63,461 nt of DNA from Sulfurovum sp. (GCA_028696055.1 JAQVHV010000002.1:1-63461), one strand, 5' to 3'; counted from the stretch's first letter, positions 19,910 through 28,625 are shown. The notes: generated by a model from the letters alone, not told the origin. A program made the numbers and translations.

Positions 19910-20297
19910 GGCTGCACCCGCATCGACAGTCACCCGAAGCGGTCCCCGGATCAAGGTACTCCGAAGCATTTGAAGCGTCAACCCGGATAAACCGGTTTGC
20001 TTTGAGTCCTTCGACTATCTTGCTCAAAGGCATACGCTCTTTTCCGATATGGTAAACATCGATGCCGTTGTCGATCATTGTCTTAAAAGGCCCGTCCCCC
20101 AAAAAAGCGTAGGTGACCTTTTTTACCTTCCACGCTATGAGCGCTTCAGCGGTTTTGATGCCGTTGCCGCATCCGGGATTGTCTCTGAAGTCAAATGCGT
20201 CTTCTTTTTCATCATAGAGTGCGAAGGCCGATGCATTTCCGAACAGATGCGAGGATCGCGCACTGAGATACTCTATATCTACAGGTATAGCCAACAT
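19902..20297 (-). CDS. NifX/NafY-family FeMo-cofactor-binding protein
   Basis: A 131-residue protein of the dinitrogenase iron-molybdenum cofactor family: the beta core MLAIPVDIEYLSARSSHLFG, NPGCGNGIKTAEAL, VKKVTYAFLGDGPFKTM and then a Cys-rich tail GDCRCGCSHE. Unlike the NifX proteins at 21701 and 46540 it ends in this metal-binding-looking tail. It is the first gene after a good sigma-54-type promoter. A role as a carrier of NifB-co or FeMo-co is inferred from the family. Confidence 0.82.
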   Translation of the reverse strand: MLAIPVDIEYLSARSSHLFGNASAFALYDEKEDAFDFRDNPGCGNGIKTAEALIAWKVKKVTYAFLGDGPFKTMIDNGIDVYHIGKERMPLSKIVEGLKANRFIRVDASNASEYLDPGTASGDCRCGCSHE

Positions 20298-20330
20298 ATT
20301 TTCTCCTTTTTACGTCATTTTACGAAGAAG

Positions 20331-20348
20331 ATGCAAGAAGCATTCCAA
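20331..20348 (-). promoter_or_regulatory. Sigma-54-type promoter for the NifX-family operon
   Basis: The minus strand reads TTGGAATGCTTCTTGCAT, with GG and GC separated by exactly 10 nt. It lies about 35 bp upstream of the ATG at 20297. Confidence 0.8.
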
Positions 20349-20356
20349 CAAAGTTT

Positions 20357-20374
20357 CTGGAATGAAACTTGTAT
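20357..20374 (+). promoter_or_regulatory. Sigma-54-like promoter (altered -12) for the Sel1-NifU gene
   Basis: TGGAATGAAACTTGTAT has the -24 GG and correct spacing, but GT replaces GC at -12. It lies back to back with the minus-strand site at 20331. It may be weaker. Confidence 0.5.
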
Positions 20375-20413
20375 CTCTTTGGGTAAATATCCAAGAGCGA
20401 TAAAGGAGAGACT

Positions 20414-21142
20414 ATGACCACACTGTTTGAAAAGGGGGTACGTGCGTATGAAAACAAAGCGTATCCTGCTGCCTATCAGCATTTTGAAGAAGCGGCATCC
20501 GAAGAGCATAAGGATGCGATGGTAAATCTTGCCCTGATGCACATGAAAGGTGCCGGATGCGAAAGAGATCTGCAGTCGGCTGAAAAGTGGTTTGAAAAGG
20601 CGGCATCACTGGGACATACGCATGCGATGATGAGCCTTGCCCATTTCTATGAAAAAGGTATGGACGGGAAGCCCGATAAGGAGAGGGCACTAAAGTACTA
20701 TCTTCAGGCAGCCGATCACGGGGTGGTCGATGCCCAGCTGAAGGCGGGGATGATCTTCAGGGAACAGGGGGAGATCTCCAGGGCAATGCAGTACCTGATC
20801 ACCGCTGCGCACAACAACAACCCGCAGGCACAGGCACTCATTACCTATGTAAGCAATGCAGGGTTAGATGGGAGCTATAACGAAATGTTCAGGTCCCTGG
20901 ATGAAGCCAAACAAAAAGCACTGGTAGAACATATGATTGAAACCAGGATACGTCCTACGCTGGAGGCGGACAGCGGAGGGATTGGGCTGATCAACTATGT
21001 CGCAGGAGATGTCCCTCAAATATGGCTGAACTATCTTGGGGCCTGTTCGGGATGCCATCTTGGGTCTACTTCGACGGCGGATATGCTTCTTGACCGGTTC
21101 GAGGCATTGATCGACAAAAATGTCGTACTTTATCTGATGTGA
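20414..21142 (+). CDS. Sel1-repeat protein fused to a NifU C-terminal-like domain
   Basis: A 242-residue protein. Residues ~5-150 are about four Sel1/TPR-like repeats (AAYQHFEEAA, AEKWFEKAASLGHTHAMMSLA, ALKYYLQAADHGVVDAQL). Residues ~165-242 form a NifU C-terminal-like domain (IRPTLEADSGG, ACSGCHLGST) with the CxxC pair that binds a transient [4Fe-4S] cluster. AAAGGAGAG precedes the start. The fusion suggests a cluster carrier with a protein-docking module, acting in nitrogenase cluster assembly. Location between nif genes supports this. Confidence 0.87.
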   Translation: MTTLFEKGVRAYENKAYPAAYQHFEEAASEEHKDAMVNLALMHMKGAGCERDLQSAEKWFEKAASLGHTHAMMSLAHFYEKGMDGKPDKERALKYYLQAADHGVVDAQLKAGMIFREQGEISRAMQYLITAAHNNNPQAQALITYVSNAGLDGSYNEMFRSLDEAKQKALVEHMIETRIRPTLEADSGGIGLINYVAGDVPQIWLNYLGACSGCHLGSTSTADMLLDRFEALIDKNVVLYLM

Positions 21143-21155
21143 CATTTCTGTTCCA

Positions 21156-21173
21156 GTGGAACGGAAGTTGCAT
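21156..21173 (+). promoter_or_regulatory. Sigma-54-type promoter for the ferredoxin-nifX-ferredoxin operon
   Basis: GTGGAACGGAAGTTGCAT contains GG-N10-GC and is close to the TGGCAC-N5-TTGCA consensus. The leader to the ATG at 21299 is about 115 nt and contains a hairpin. Confidence 0.82.
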
Positions 21174-21217
21174 ACTTTAAAGAAGAATTTCAGAGCACAA
21201 GTATGAGAACCGTTAAG

Positions 21218-21241
21218 TAAACGCAAACTGCTTTGCGTTTA
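21218..21241 (+). promoter_or_regulatory. Leader hairpin upstream of the first ferredoxin gene
   Basis: TAAACGCAAA and its complement TTTGCGTTTA face each other across a 4-nt loop. No T-run follows, so this looks like an mRNA-stabilising 5' structure rather than a terminator. Confidence 0.55.
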
Positions 21242-21298
21242 TAGGTTCGGAACCGTAGGCTTTGAAAGTGTATATATTTAATAAAAAAGGAGTAAACA

Positions 21299-21691
21299 AT
21301 GGCAGTGATGATTACCGATGCGTGTATCAGTTGTGATGCATGTGCGCCCGAGTGTCCGGTGGCAGCGATCTTAAATGATGAGAGTGAAAAAAATCCCTAT
21401 GCGGGCGAGTACTTTTATGTCAAACCCGAGACATGCGTAGAGTGTGTGGGGCATGCCGACAGCCCGAGATGTGCAGAGGCATGTCCTACGGAGGGGGCGA
21501 TCGTATGGGATATGCCGTATACGACTGACTTCGAAGCCTACTATGCGTCAGGTAATGAAGAGGGAAAATATCTGATCAGGGATCATAAGAAAAAGGGGCT
21601 GATGCTGCCTTCTGTGAAATCACAGGCTTTTATGGAAGAGATCGGTATGGACGTACGCGAATCCCATGCTGATGTGGCAGCATCATTCTAG
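21299..21691 (+). CDS. 2[4Fe-4S] ferredoxin, nif-type (paralog 1)
   Basis: A 130-residue ferredoxin. The first cluster motif is CISCDACAPECP. The second uses CVECVGHADSPRCAEACP, with a widened CxxC-x8-CxxxC spacing of the nif/Allochromatium type. A ~70-residue tail follows (VWDMPYTTDFEAYY). It shares the tail motif WDMPYT with the two paralogs at 22080 and 22575. Likely function is low-potential electron transfer to NifH or to NifB-dependent cofactor synthesis. Confidence 0.9.
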   Translation: MAVMITDACISCDACAPECPVAAILNDESEKNPYAGEYFYVKPETCVECVGHADSPRCAEACPTEGAIVWDMPYTTDFEAYYASGNEEGKYLIRDHKKKGLMLPSVKSQAFMEEIGMDVRESHADVAASF

Positions 21692-21700
21692 GAGCAGAGG

Positions 21701-22078
21701 ATGATTATCGCTTTTGCATCGTCAACCGGGGAAAAGATCGATCAGCATTTCGGCTGGTCAAAATATTTTTATCTCTACCGTATCGATAAGGCGGGGGCAG
21801 AGTTTCTCAAGACCATCGATGCCGAAACGGATCTTGAAGATGAGCATGAAAAACTAAGCTTCAAGATCGAAGCGGTCGGCGAAGCGGATATCATGTACTG
21901 TACACAGATCGGGCCGAAAGCGTCCCAGATGGTGCAAGCAGCAGGTATTCACCCTGTCCGTGCAGCCGAAGGCGAAGCGCTGAAAGATGCGATCGGCAAT
22001 GTGGTCGAAATGCTCAATACGCAGCCGCCGATATGGCTGCTCAGAGCGTTTCACAAAGCTCAGCAGAGGAGTGCATAA
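21701..22078 (+). CDS. nifX: NifX-family cofactor carrier
   Basis: A 125-residue protein with IAFASSTGEKIDQHFGWSKYF, EADIMYCTQIG and the end QPPIWLLRA that matches NifX. It lies 9 nt after the first ferredoxin gene and 1 nt before the second. A second, more typical NifX is encoded after nifN (46540), so this one is a paralog whose special role is unknown. Confidence 0.88.
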   Translation: MIIAFASSTGEKIDQHFGWSKYFYLYRIDKAGAEFLKTIDAETDLEDEHEKLSFKIEAVGEADIMYCTQIGPKASQMVQAAGIHPVRAAEGEALKDAIGNVVEMLNTQPPIWLLRAFHKAQQRSA

Positions 22079-22079
22079 G

Positions 22080-22472
22080 ATGGCAGTAGTGATCACTGAG
22101 AGCTGCATCAACTGTGATGCATGTATCGAAGAGTGTCCGGCAACGGCTATCGTCAGTGCGGATGAGTCGCCATTGAGCGGCGGTGAGCATACCTACGTCA
22201 AACCTGAAAAATGCATCGAGTGTGTGGATGCTGCTGTACCTAAGTGTGCGGATGTCTGCCCGACTGAAGGGTGTATCGTCTGGGATATGCCGTACACGGA
22301 AACATATCATGATCACTTCGTTGACAGTGATGATTATGTGATCCGTGTCCACAAGAAGAACGGGCTTATGTCTCCACGGGTATCGCCAAGACCGTTCAGA
22401 GAGAATATCTCTATAGCCGATCGAACCAACCGTGTGAGCGTAGATGAGACGCTCAAACTTTATAATCCGTAA
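22080..22472 (+). CDS. 2[4Fe-4S] ferredoxin, nif-type (paralog 2)
   Basis: A 130-residue ferredoxin with CINCDACIEECP and CIECVDAAVPKCADVCP, followed by the shared VWDMPYTETYHDHF tail. The ATG at 22080 comes right after the nifX stop; the longer track ORF extends into nifX. Second of three near-identical designs in a 1.7-kb span. Confidence 0.9.
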   Translation: MAVVITESCINCDACIEECPATAIVSADESPLSGGEHTYVKPEKCIECVDAAVPKCADVCPTEGCIVWDMPYTETYHDHFVDSDDYVIRVHKKNGLMSPRVSPRPFRENISIADRTNRVSVDETLKLYNP

Positions 22473-22497
22473 TTTAAAGCGTGCGAAAAATCGCACA

Positions 22498-22522
22498 AGA
22501 GCCGTCCGCTGAGGACGACCGC
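22498..22522 (-). repeat. TCAGC-loop hairpin element, family D copy 3 (inverted)
   Basis: The minus strand reads GTCCTCAGCGGACGGCTC, matching elements at 30489 and 39210. Next to it (22481-22496) lies a second hairpin, GTGCGA-AAAA-TCGCAC. Both are in the gap between the second and third ferredoxin genes. Confidence 0.65.
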
Positions 22523-22574
22523 GTGGGTCGGGACTTTGTTCCGATCCAAATTAGCATAAAAAAAGGAGTCAAGA

Positions 22575-22970
22575 ATGTCAGTAATTATCGATGATACGTG
22601 TATCACATGTGATGCATGTCTGCAAAACTGTCCTGTCAATGCGATCGTAGACGATATGCATAACCCGACAGGAGAGAGCCGTTACTATGTACAGCCTGAA
22701 AAGTGTATCGAGTGTGTCGGTGTGTTTGATGATCCCCAGTGTGCGGCGATCTGCCCCAGTATCGGGTGTATCACCTGGGATATGCCCTATACCAAAGCGT
22801 ATGAAGAGCACTATATGAGCAGTGATCTCTATGCGATCGGTACCAGCAGGAGCGGGAAGCTGCTTTCTCCGTCACACAGGGAGAAAAAATACAGAGAAGA
22901 TATCCCGCTTGAAGCGCGCGGTGTAGGCAAAAAGGTCCAGGAAGAACATGAAGAACTGGAAGCGGGTTAA
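22575..22970 (+). CDS. 2[4Fe-4S] ferredoxin, nif-type (paralog 3)
   Basis: A 131-residue ferredoxin with CITCDACLQNCP and CIECVGVFDDPQCAAICP, then TWDMPYTKAYEEHY. AAAAGGAG precedes the ATG. Its 102-bp upstream gap contains hairpins but no visible sigma-54 site, so it is probably read from the operon promoter at 21156. Confidence 0.9.
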   Translation: MSVIIDDTCITCDACLQNCPVNAIVDDMHNPTGESRYYVQPEKCIECVGVFDDPQCAAICPSIGCITWDMPYTKAYEEHYMSSDLYAIGTSRSGKLLSPSHREKKYREDIPLEARGVGKKVQEEHEELEAG

Positions 22971-23064
22971 TGATCTGCCAGATTGATAAACTATTTGATC
23001 GTGTCTGTGCTATCGTGACGGTACAACGGATCGAGGAAAAGGCAATTTCCGCGATCCCGCTGTA

Positions 23065-23433
23065 CTATAGGCCCAGGAAAATCTCTTTGGGGCTCGATGG
23101 GGACCAGCATCTGCTTTTTAACGGCTTGATGGGTCTGCGTGCTTTCAGCTTTTTAAGCGGTTTGCGTGTTTTGAGCGTTTTCAATGATCTGAGGGACCTT
23201 TTGGGCTTCAGGGGCCCGCGCCCGAATCTTGACATATCGGTAAACAAAAGCATATTGCCGTGGTGGTCCCAGATACTCCCCTCTTCAAAATAGCCCAAAT
23301 GACTCCCCGCAAATGCATAAATGTCATTTACGTCGATATAGGCGACGGGTCTGCCTTCAAAGGTATACAGGGTCTTGCCGTCTTCACTGTAGGCATACGG
23401 GGTTCCATTGCAGTCGTAGAAATTCAGTTTCAT
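23065..23433 (-). CDS. 4-fold beta flower domain protein with basic C-terminal tail
   Basis: A 122-residue protein. The first ~70 residues are four short beta motifs (PYAYSEDGKTLYTFEGRPVA, YAFAGSHLGYFEEG, IWDHHGN), the pattern of the small beta-flower family. The last ~45 residues are an imperfect K/R/L repeat (SLRSLKTLKTRKPLKKLKAR) that looks like a nucleic-acid- or membrane-binding tail. Function unknown. It is convergent with the third ferredoxin gene; the plus ORF at 22970-23293 is its shadow. Confidence 0.7.
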   Translation of the reverse strand: MKLNFYDCNGTPYAYSEDGKTLYTFEGRPVAYIDVNDIYAFAGSHLGYFEEGSIWDHHGNMLLFTDMSRFGRGPLKPKRSLRSLKTLKTRKPLKKLKARRPIKPLKSRCWSPSSPKEIFLGL

Positions 23434-23548
23434 GTGTTACTCCTTCTAACGTTGTTTGGTTCATTAAATATTGTGACTTAAAAGGCAGGGAAAAGAGAAA
23501 AAATAGTGCTTATTTTTTCATCATTTGCAGAGACAGTGCCAATATCTA

Positions 23549-24112
23549 TCAAACTGCACCGAAAAGGACTTTCCCTTCACTGTTCTGAAGGGCTTTGATC
23601 TCTTCATAGCTCTTGTCGCTGATTCGAAGTACAGTCCTTTTGATCTCGCTGTAAACTTCATCGATCTTCTCCGCAGGCGTTAGTTTTTTGAGGTCACCTT
23701 TGGAAAGATCCGCGTGGTCAAGCAGTTCGTTCCATACCGAACTCTCGTCCAGGGCAAAGGCATGGAAGGTGTACCCTTCATATTCGAATTTACCGTCTGC
23801 ATCCAGATCGGTCACAAAAAGCAGGTAAAGACCATCAGGAGAGAGTACCTCTTTGTATCTCTCAACTAACGGTTCAAAGAAGTCCAGTGTTTCCAGCTCA
23901 CACGCGATAAAGTCGATCTTGTCAGAGTTTGTCGCAAGGATCACCTGTGTTGCCGTGGCTTTTGGCGGTAGTTGTTTGTCTGCAGAGAGTACTTTCCCCG
24001 GTGTGATGACCAGTGAACCTCTGTATGCATATGCATTTTTTGCTGTGTTCTCGTTGAATGATGCCTGCCATTGCAGGTTGTTTTCGTAGATAAAATTTTG
24101 TACGTTTGGCAT
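23549..24112 (-). CDS. Hypothetical nif-associated protein
   Basis: A 187-residue soluble alpha/beta protein that I do not recognise (MPNVQNFIYENNLQWQASFN, ILATNSDKIDFIACELETLD, DLDADGKFEYEGYTFHAF). The ATG at 24112 follows CAGGAG; the track's longer start would cross the promoter. A very good sigma-54-type site lies just upstream, so it is a genuine member of the nif regulon. Confidence 0.75.
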   Translation of the reverse strand: MPNVQNFIYENNLQWQASFNENTAKNAYAYRGSLVITPGKVLSADKQLPPKATATQVILATNSDKIDFIACELETLDFFEPLVERYKEVLSPDGLYLLFVTDLDADGKFEYEGYTFHAFALDESSVWNELLDHADLSKGDLKKLTPAEKIDEVYSEIKRTVLRISDKSYEEIKALQNSEGKVLFGAV

Positions 24113-24147
24113 GGTGTTTACTCCTGATAATAGTGTGTTGTTAGAGA

Positions 24148-24163
24148 TGCAAGAACGGTTCCA
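24148..24163 (-). promoter_or_regulatory. Sigma-54-type promoter for the 187-residue unknown gene
   Basis: The minus strand reads TGGAACCGTTCTTGCA (GG-N10-GC). It lies about 36 bp upstream of the start codon at 24112. Confidence 0.8.
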
Positions 24164-24209
24164 TCTCTCCATCTGCTTCGGCAGGTTCGGTCTATCCGTT
24201 GTTGGTGGA

Positions 24210-25418
<1,209 letters not shown>

Positions 25419-25430
25419 TTATTTGTCTGA

Positions 25431-25447
25431 TTGCAAGTTTTGTTCGA
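25431..25447 (-). promoter_or_regulatory. Degenerate sigma-54-like site upstream of nifS
   Basis: The minus strand reads CTCGAACAAAACTTGCAA. It has the -12 TTGCA and correct spacing, but the -24 GG is CG. It adjoins the mobile-element scar that begins at about 25480, so it may be a damaged or weak promoter. Confidence 0.4.
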
Positions 25448-25482
25448 GGATGGAGGTAGCAATAATTTTCATTATATTTTTA

Positions 25483-25712
25483 GCTCCCACGATTTCGTGG
25501 GAGCGAAAAAAAACTGATACAATCAGAAAGTATGATGCTGCAATATATCGACTATATCCACAACAATCCTCTCAAGCGCGGATATGTGGATGAGGCAAAG
25601 CACTGGCGATACTCCAGTGCGAGAGATTATGAAGGAGTAAACGGTCTATTGGAAATAGAGAGGGCTTGGTAGATGAAGTTCCCGTATACACTCACACGAA
25701 ATCGTGGGAGCG
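25483..25712 (+). mobile_element. Internally deleted RAYT element (non-autonomous derivative)
   Basis: Palindromes with the GCTCCCACG/CGTGGGAGC stem bound this 230-bp unit. Between them lies only the last ~50 codons of a RAYT transposase (YIDYIHNNPLKRGYVDEAKH). From about 25510 to 25712 it matches 28323-28524 with four base differences by my reading. The left palindrome joins directly to AAACTGATAC, which is interior sequence in the full copy, so the front two-thirds were deleted. The right palindrome has one mismatch (CTCACACG). Confidence 0.85.
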
Positions 25713-26205
25713 AAAAAAAATGAACTCACAGGCTGTTCGTGGCAACGCTGTAAAGTGCACTTTATGCGTAATATTTTAGCCTATGTTTCCCCAAAAAGCA
25801 AAAGAGCTGTTTGCTGCCAGACTAAAACAGATATGGCTACAGCCTGATTTTAAAAGCGCTATGGCTATGTCCAATCTTATCACGGATGAATATAGCTCCT
25901 TGTACCCGGATGCCATCAAGTGCCTGGAGGATGGGTTGGAAGACAGTTTGCAGTTTTATCACTTTGGTAATATTGACCATAGACGCATCTCATCTACCAA
26001 TGTACTCGAACGCCTGAACAAAGAGATACGGCGCAGAAGTAAGGTGGTTGGTGTCTTTCCAAGTCAGGAATCCTATATACGACTGCTTACATGCTATCTT
26101 ATGGAATATACCGAAGAGTGGGAGGTTGAACGAAGCTACATTAAACCGGAAAAACTAGTGACAGTGATGGAGACAAGAGAGAGATTGCTACAAAAAGTAG
26201 CCTGA
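25713..26205 (+). pseudogene. IS256-family transposase remnant, C-terminal third, frameshifted
   Basis: The C-terminal part of an IS256-type (mutator) transposase: GCSWQRCKVHFMRNILAYV in one frame up to ~25783, then KELFAARLKQIW, RRISSTNVLERLNKEIRRRS and VVGVFPSQESYIRLL in the track frame. The switch is explained by one extra T in GTTTCCCC. About two-thirds of a ~400-residue transposase is missing, including most of the DDE catalytic core. The left break coincides with the RAYT-derived palindrome. Confidence 0.88.
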
Positions 26206-26293
26206 TACTATAGGGATTAGTGAAATTGCGAACTTTTTAGAACGTTATCGATATAATTGAACTCAATTTTTAGAACAATAAGGGGAAGAGATA

Positions 26294-27100
26294 ATGAAAC
26301 AAAAAAAATTAAAATTATTAATATGTTGCAGTATGGTATCAGTAGCAAATGCGGGGCTTTTTGATAATGATGCAGCATACTATCAGGATCATCCACAAAA
26401 AATGGATCAAAAGATAGACGAATGTAAAAAAGCTTTTGCTCATGCCATGATAGATAAAGATAAAGAAAAGATTTCCGATCTTAAAAAAGATCCAGAATGC
26501 AATGCAGCACATGAGGCAAAAAAAGCACTTAGAAAAAAAGAATATGAAGCAAGGCAACGGCAAGAAGAAAAAGAAAAAGCAGAAAAAGAAGCCCTCTTCA
26601 ATACAGAATATGATAAGAGCTTATCAGAATTTAAAACAATGGACTATCAGGTGTTTATCGGTAAAGAAAAAGAAGTTTGTAAAAGTCTTTCCTTTTTCGG
26701 AGATAATCTCTCTCCAGAAGCAGCTAAATGTAAAGCGTGGAAAGATCTAAAACAAGTAAAAGAAAATGAGGGCATAGAAACTCTATTGGCTCAATATCCA
26801 AAAGATAAGATACTTGAATATAAAAATAAGGTTTGTGAAAAAGCTTTATATGGTGATCCAAGGTGTGACTTTGCGATCAAAGCCTTTAACAGAGAAACCG
26901 AAAATGTAGTTGAAGTTTATTTGTCAAATAGAGAAACACTTAAAAAAGATTTCAATGAATGTCAAAGCTCCATAGATAAACTTAATAAATCTGGAAAATA
27001 TGAAGAAGCTCGTAATATCCAAAAGACTTATCAATGCGAAATGGCTTTAAAAGCCGCCAATAAGATTAATATCTTTGGATATTTTAGTCCAATGAAATAA
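26294..27100 (+). CDS. Secreted, Lys/Glu-rich protein with EexN-like (entry-exclusion) motifs
   Basis: A 268-residue protein with a signal peptide (LLICCSMVSVANAG). The mature start AAYYQDHPQKMDQKIDECKK and then DPECNAAHEA resemble EexN entry-exclusion proteins (YxxHPxxxxxxxxECK...DPxCxNA). A charged coiled coil (~75-105) and six further Cys follow, suggesting disulfides. AGGGGAAGAG precedes the ATG. Base use is much richer in A than in the nif genes, a sign of transfer. The family link is tentative. Confidence 0.7.
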   Translation: MKQKKLKLLICCSMVSVANAGLFDNDAAYYQDHPQKMDQKIDECKKAFAHAMIDKDKEKISDLKKDPECNAAHEAKKALRKKEYEARQRQEEKEKAEKEALFNTEYDKSLSEFKTMDYQVFIGKEKEVCKSLSFFGDNLSPEAAKCKAWKDLKQVKENEGIETLLAQYPKDKILEYKNKVCEKALYGDPRCDFAIKAFNRETENVVEVYLSNRETLKKDFNECQSSIDKLNKSGKYEEARNIQKTYQCEMALKAANKINIFGYFSPMK

Positions 27101-27116
27101 GAAAGGAAAATTTGAA

Positions 27117-27482
27117 ATGAAAATTATGGATTTATTTAAAGGACTAACCAAAGAGTATTATTTTAGGCAGCTTTTCTTTGGTTTTTTGATGTTTGGTGCT
27201 ATGCTTTTTTTAATTAATCAAGGGAAAGGCGTTGATAAGCAATTTGGACTTATTGCATTTTGGCTCATAAGTACATTTTTGTATCCATATGCTAGATTTG
27301 CCTATGAGTCAATAGTTGAGTTTTTTGTGGGGAGTAATGTATTTTTTGCTAATGCAATTTTCTTTATGATAGTGAAAGTGTTGACTATGTTTTTATGTTG
27401 GGGATTTGCCATATTTATTGCTCCTATCGGATTATTGTTTATATATTTACATCAAAGAAAAGAACAAAAAATAAATAACTAA
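27117..27482 (+). CDS. AT-rich small membrane protein, unknown
   Basis: A 121-residue protein with three or four hydrophobic helices (FFGFLMFGAMLFLI, LIAFWLISTFLYPYARFAY, IVKVLTMFLCWGFAIFIAPI) and a charged C-terminal tail. It begins 16 nt after the EexN-like gene with AAAGGAAAA upstream, so they form a pair. The composition is as AT-rich as its partner. No family recognised. The gap 27483-27731 after it shows no gene. Confidence 0.68.
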   Translation: MKIMDLFKGLTKEYYFRQLFFGFLMFGAMLFLINQGKGVDKQFGLIAFWLISTFLYPYARFAYESIVEFFVGSNVFFANAIFFMIVKVLTMFLCWGFAIFIAPIGLLFIYLHQRKEQKINN

Positions 27483-27731
27483 ACTAACTCCCGTGAGAGG
27501 GATTTTATATATCCCTCTTGCTTAACTGGGAGTGTAAAATAAACTGTGTAAACCCACCTTTCCTCGTGCCGTATCTCCTGATACGGCATGCCTACACTAC
27601 CACTTTAAACAGTAGACACATACAATCCACCGTTAGGTGACAAGCAATTTCAAGCCCCGCTACGATACAATAATCTATCAATCCTAAAACATTGAATGTT
27701 CTTTTATTTCTATTTGTTTTTTAAATTCAAC

Positions 27732-27830
27732 GCTGGACGCATCACCAAGATCGTCGATGCAAGCGGTGAGAGGCTCTTTGAGTACGGCAAACTGGGCGAG
27801 ACGACCAAAGAGACCAGAACACTCTTTTTT
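27732..27830 (+). pseudogene. Rhs/YD-repeat protein fragment
   Basis: 33 codons read AGRITKIVDASGERLFEYGK then LGETTKETRT, a typical Rhs-core segment. It stops exactly where the RAYT element begins (27831). No start or remaining Rhs sequence is visible on either side of the element, so most of the gene has been lost. Confidence 0.75.
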
Positions 27831-28524
27831 CGCTCCCACGATTTCGTGGGAGTGTATAGGAGAACCTGCATACGAAAATGAATGAATCGTGCTATAATCA
27901 CCCATGGGAAAAAGCAGATATGCCGTGAGCATAAGCGAGGAAATACCCTTGGGGTGTAAGATATACGAACCTGCACATCCGCACTTTATAACCTGTGCAG
28001 TACTTAACTGGATACCGATCTTTACCAATCAAGAGAATGTCAATGTCATTATCGATTCACTCAAGTATCTCCAAAAGAGTGATAATCTCACTATCCATGC
28101 CTATGTGATACTAGAGAACCATCTGCATCTCATCGCCAAAAGCAATGATATCTCTCAGAGTATGGCAAGATTTAAAGCACATACCGCAAGAACACTTATC
28201 AAGCTTCTTGCAGAAAAAAATGTCACCACGATACTTGAACAACTGAGATTTTATAAAAAAGCCCATAAGAAGGATAGGGAGTATCTGTCAAGTATCAACT
28301 GTGGCAGGAGGGTATCAAACCCAAACTGATACAATCAGAAAGTATGATGCTGCAATATATCGACTATATCCACAACAATCCTCTCAAGCGTGGATATGTG
28401 GATGAGGCAAAGCACTGGCGATACTCCAGTGCGAGAGATTATGAAGGAGTAAACGGTCTATTGGAAATAGAGAGGGTTTGCTAGATGAAGTTCCCGTATA
28501 CACTCCCACGAAATCGTGGGAGCG
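27831..28524 (+). mobile_element. Full-length RAYT (REP-associated tyrosine transposase) element with perfect 28-bp inverted ends
   Basis: The left end CGCTCCCACGATTTCGTGGG continues AGTGTATA. The right end (28497-28524) is its exact reverse complement over 28 bp. Each end is itself a hairpin. Between them lies one IS200-like Y1/HUH transposase gene (27904-28484). This is the REP-RAYT arrangement. It is inserted in an Rhs fragment. Confidence 0.88.
27904..28484 (+). pseudogene. RAYT (Y1/HUH transposase) with a single-base frameshift
   Basis: The gene starts MGKSRYAVSISEEIPLG and has the HUH-type motif NHLHLIAKS. The annotated frame runs off after DREYLSS into a stop at 28329. One extra A near 28290 (CAAG to CAAAG) restores LSKYQLWQEGIKPKLIQ and then YIDYIHNNPLKRGYVDEAKH to a stop at 28484. 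The restored length is about 193 codons, near a normal short RAYT. It is either a recent inactivating deletion or a sequencing error. Confidence 0.85.
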
Positions 28525-28625
28525 AAAAAAAAATAGTTGTGGGACTAAAGTCTCCACTTCCGTGAGTTCTTTCACAGTTTCTGGAGCTTGGAGACAATGG
28601 GATTATCCATAGTTGGACTTGAAGA

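Noticed and set aside
22970-23293. Plus-strand ORF of 107 codons
   Set aside because: Lies antisense to the 4-fold beta flower gene; its F/L/S-rich sequence is the shadow of the Lys/Arg repeat. No ribosome site.
27696-27881. 61-codon ORF in the accessory region
   Set aside because: A chance join of an Rhs fragment and a RAYT end palindrome, not a gene.
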